Below, piece by piece: positions 60,807-64,000 of a stretch of 64,000 nt of DNA; within the stretch, counting starts at the first letter, position 1, and each line of letters begins with the position of its first letter. Both the position numbers and the translations under genes were made by a program. This stretch comes from Pogona vitticeps (Eukaryota; Chordata; Lepidosauria; Squamata; Agamidae), in the NCBI RefSeq assembly GCF_051106095.1, contig NC_135785.1:182272045-182336044 (forward strand), given 5' to 3'. The notes beneath the pieces are model-generated. The model ran no database searches and was not told the origin of the DNA. It saw only the letters and a list, made by a program, of their open reading frames with translations.

Positions 60807-61069
60807 CCTTCTCAAGCCACAATCCCAGGGAATTTTCTCTTGATTTCTGCTGGAAATTGCTGACCGATGTGCACTGTTCTGGTACTTTAAATAACTTCTC
60901 AGGACTGAGGGACTTATCGTCTTGCATTGCCATAAGAGACCGTTCAGAAAGCACTGGGGAGTTGTTGTCATAAGGTGAGATGTCACCACTTGAGGCTCTA
61001 TTTGAATCTGTAGAAGAATGTCTGCCTTCCATGGTGTAAGTACCTTCTGATTGGAGCATCTCAGGGCTT
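60807..61069 (-). CDS. ARHGAP6: ARHGAP6 internal coding exon, 263 nt
   Basis: Acceptor ttttattag, donor gtatgg. Starts with 1 nt completing a split Ser codon (TC + A) and ends with 1 nt (G), so phases are 2 in and 1 out. Encodes [60 protein letters not shown] and on to [12 protein letters not shown]. From memory the human protein has [20 protein letters not shown] and the identical [20 protein letters not shown]. It is a Ser-rich, probably disordered and phosphorylated tail segment. The exon is also open along its whole length in a second frame. Confidence 0.93.
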
Positions 61070-63567
61070 CTAATAAAATGTGACACACAAACACGAATTA
61101 ATAAAGTTTACTCCACATACACATCACACGTCAACAACACATAAGCAGGATAAAGTCACATATGCTGAAAGGGAAGGTTTTTATAGCAAACAATAATGGG
61201 ATTGTTTTCCACAGAACATAAATAAAACAACACTGGCACAATATATCCAAGACAATAAATACAACTCTCTAAATGTTGCAATAAAAATTCAGAGTATATT
61301 GAGATAAATTATAATGGAAAGCAGAATTTTTTGTGTTACACAGATTGTTTTCTCTACCATGAGATTATTCTTTTTCAGTGGGTTAAAAAAAAGGGAATAA
61401 AATAAATGGAGCAAGACAAGAATAGAAATGCTAACAGTAACGAGGATAGAAATGAAGACTTTATGAAGACACAGTACTGCACAACTAAGATTGCAAATTA
61501 TATATGTACCTTACCTTGAAGAAGCTTTGGAACATTCTCATTTCTTTTCAAAAGAAATTCCCTAATAGAACTTAAAGTGACCACTGCCTGTTTTATACAG
61601 GACCTAACAAGAAAGAAAGACCTCTAGTTTTTAGATTTAAATGATAGCTCAGTTTTATATTTTCTGCTGGAGATTCAAATTTTCATCCCTGCAAGTCCAG
61701 GCACAGTGAAAAGAGATAGGGAGAATCCAGATATAGATGGTCATCACAGCAGTGAAAGTAGCAAGCAATGTTATATTAGTGCTGAGTACTGCTGTACATT
61801 TTCATCTTGATAGAGTTGTACTAAATCAAGCAAGCCTTGTTTTGTATTCCAGTGAAGAGGAAAAGAGAGGTTGTGAAGTTGTTAGCTACAAGAGGAGGCA
61901 AGAGAGCATTTGTATAGCATCAAAACAAAAGGGCAAAAAGGCAGTCACTGTGCACATTTTAGAAGTAGTAGTCTCAGGACACTCATCATGAGAAGGAAGT
62001 ATTCAAGAAGTTCTCACACATTTTGCCATGGAACCAATTCCTTCAACTGTAGGACATGTTCTCATTATCGCAGAGTTTCAAAATTTTCCATGTTAATGGT
62101 CCATATTTATAATCCACAATCAACTGTAGCCAGAATAATCCCAAGGGATGTGTGGCTCTAACTTTTGTTAGTTTGTTCTGCAGATAACTACAAGCTTATC
62201 TCACTTAATTTCTGGTTCCAACTTCTCATCGGGAAAAGGGGGGGAAACATCATTTAAAGTTTAGCCATCTCTCCAAACTGAAATACAATAGGCCATCACA
62301 TTTCTTACATGCTGAACAAATGCCCTTCTAATCTTCCGGCCAAATTCTTTCCCACGACTTCGTGTGTACAGCTGGAAACATGCTAGCATCAAACATACAA
62401 ATAAGTGATTTGGGTTTGATTTGTTATTATTCAGGTGACATGCAAAACAGCAACTTTTACTAGCAATGTAAATGACAATTCACCATTATTGTAATAGGTA
62501 GCAGAGTTACTAATGCCTTCTGTTAGAGAGTACAGCAATTCTATGTCTGCTCCATTAGATGAAAGGGGTGTGCTGCCTCTGAGGCAGCAAGAGGGCTGAG
62601 GGAAGAAGGATATCCAAGGACATGTTTTTCCAACAGCATTGATGAACAACACATTCTCGGGAAAGTCAGCAGCATGTTACAAGTGATGTAAGTGCCTGTA
62701 TAAACTGCTGCAAAACTGAACCCTAAGAAACATTTAAAGGTTCTTAAGATACTTGACACGTTAACACCTGCTGCACTGGAGCTCATTAGAAACAAGCATA
62801 ATGGATTTGATCTAGAGCTTTATATATCTGATACAGATGGGAACGAACCAGTGGTTCAGCAGTTTGTGCCAGTTCATTTACTGGCCGAACAGATGCTTGG
62901 CAGTGCCTGGAGGAGTCAAGGCAGGGCATGGAAGTTGGGGCACTGTCTCTGAGTGGGTGCCCACTAGAGGAGGCGGGGCTGGGAACCACTGAACATGTGT
63001 TTGGCTGATAAACAAAATGGCATGAACCACCAGCGGTTCATGGCCAGATCTATACAGCATGTGCTTAACATTCTTTTGGCTAGACTCTTTATACATGTTT
63101 GTTCCAATGTGATGGGTTACCACTTCTCTCTGCTCTGCTCAACTGTGAACTGAGTAGGAAGGATATATGAATTCCCTACAGCTTTCATCTCCTTCAGGAA
63201 CATCTGGATAATCATTATGTGATACAGAAAACCAAACTCCCTTTAATAGCAATGTATATAGAGCCAACTAGACTACAGAAGCATTTCCCATTTTTCATAA
63301 AAATACATATTGCTAATGATGCTTAACTAGTAAAATTAAATTACTATAACACCTTCTCTACTGTGTAACTGTATGGGTAATGCTGTGAAAAATAAAATAA
63401 AATTTTTTTTGTGATTCTGAAGGCTCTTAGGCTGACACCAGACACATCTGTTATAAAACAGATTGGGGATTTGACACCATAACTATTCATAGAACAATGG
63501 TCTTCCTTGAATGGAACAGAGTTTTAAAAGTGGAACCTAAAAAACAAAACAAAATTGAATTACTCAC
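61070..63567 (-). other. ARHGAP6: ARHGAP6 intron
   Basis: 2.5 kb, GT-AG bounded, no large transposon recognised. Holds the exon-like segment at 61515-61603. Confidence 0.8.
61515..61603 (-). CDS. Candidate alternative ARHGAP6 exon, 89 nt
   Basis: Minus-strand acceptor tctttctttcttgttag has a near-perfect pyrimidine tract and the donor caag/gtaagg is consensus. Only one frame is open: it needs 1 nt to complete a split codon at the start (phase 2) and leaves 1 nt at the end (phase 1). These are the phases of exon 60807-61069, so it could replace that exon in frame (exon 63568 - this - exon 57163). It would encode SCIKQAVVTLSSIREFLLKR then NENVPKLLQ. If included together with exon 60807-61069 it shifts that exon into its other open frame, and a stop follows in exon 57163-57243. 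I do not recognise the peptide from ARHGAP6 of other animals. Confidence 0.45.
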
Positions 63568-63665
63568 GATGACTGGGAAGCTTTCCTTCTCAGCAAATAA
63601 TCTACAACATCAGGGTCAGTCTCAAGCAGACTAATAAGAACTTCATTTTGAAGGTCAGGAGGGAC
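63568..63665 (-). CDS. ARHGAP6: ARHGAP6 coding exon at the end of the RhoGAP domain
   Basis: Acceptor catgcctag, donor gtgagt; phase 0 in, 2 out. Encodes [20 protein letters not shown] then [12 protein letters not shown], which from memory is identical to the human protein just after the GAP domain (…[20 protein letters not shown]). This identity over 32 residues is the main anchor for the gene call. The GAP domain with its arginine finger is encoded by exons beyond the right edge of the window. Confidence 0.94.
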
Positions 63666-64000
63666 CTAGGCATGAATGAAGCATCAAAGGTGTCAGTGCA
63701 GAATCACAAACCAATCTACTATTTAGTCAAAGGCTAATTATTATTAAAAGAAGAATAAAATACCAAAGAACAGCAGATCTGTGATTCTAACCACCCAGAG
63801 GCACAGAATGAACACTTAAGAATAGTTCGCTATGAGTAATATGATTTATCAATGGTAGGCTCTTCCCTTGCCTTCCTTGCTTCATATTCTTACTTTCTTT
63901 TCCTGCAACTAGGTACACACACTTGCCACGGAATAGTGGAAGTAGTTTGTGGTGAGAATCCTTTCCCAGACTGTGCAAGCTTTCCCTATTTAATATCAAC
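63666..64000 (-). other. ARHGAP6: ARHGAP6 intron (partial)
   Basis: The intron upstream of the exon at 63568-63665 continues beyond the window. No feature recognised. Confidence 0.7.

Overview
The window looks like squamate reptile (lizard or snake) nuclear DNA. The evidence is the repeat set: BovB/RTE LINEs, tRNA-derived SINEs with BovB-like tails (Sauria-SINE type), young L2-clade LINEs with their A+T-rich tail satellites, a CORE/MIR-like SINE with an L2-like tail, hAT and Tc1/mariner miniature elements, and long ATT, GTT, TTGA and AAAT microsatellites. The introns and the conserved vertebrate gene rule out bacteria or a virus. No species call is made.

Only one host gene is seen: the 3' part of ARHGAP6 (a Rho GTPase-activating protein) on the minus strand, from about 53.1 kb to the right edge. 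Four coding exons can be placed exactly (63568-63665, 60807-61069, 57163-57243, 54015-54718), with canonical splice sites and matching phases. Together they give 382 codons including the stop, which is the whole tail after the RhoGAP domain. A fifth exon-like segment (61515-61603) has strong splice sites and exactly the same phase pair as exon 60807-61069, so it could replace that exon in frame. The GAP domain and 5' exons lie beyond the window.

Left part (1-53 kb) is gene-free by my reading and is a layered repeat landscape. 1-0.36 kb: end of an L2 LINE. 1.7-7.2 kb: a very young Ty3/gypsy-type LTR element with integrase before RT/RNase H (Gmr1-like order), enclosed by a 228-bp duplication of host flank. 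7.6-9.1 kb: a mariner remnant split by a Tigger-like foldback element. 9.1-9.7 kb: a SINE, an L2 tail and a microsatellite cluster. 16.16-20.92 kb: a region bounded by hAT ends with identical 8-bp outer target duplications, holding retrovirus-like gag and LTR fossils, a BovB 3' end and a GC-rich block. 25.5-27.8 kb: an L2 LINE interrupted by a hAT miniature element and an LTR-like insertion. 36.9-37.2 and 40.4-40.7 kb: old RTE-like fragments. 48.5-52.3 kb: a nearly full-length BovB with a Tigger-like element and a MIR-like SINE inside it.

Right part: ARHGAP6 introns carry one large 5'-truncated L2 LINE (58.24-60.58 kb) with a 707-codon open frame, in the same orientation as the gene. All family names come from sequence features read by eye and from memory of the families; no database search was possible.
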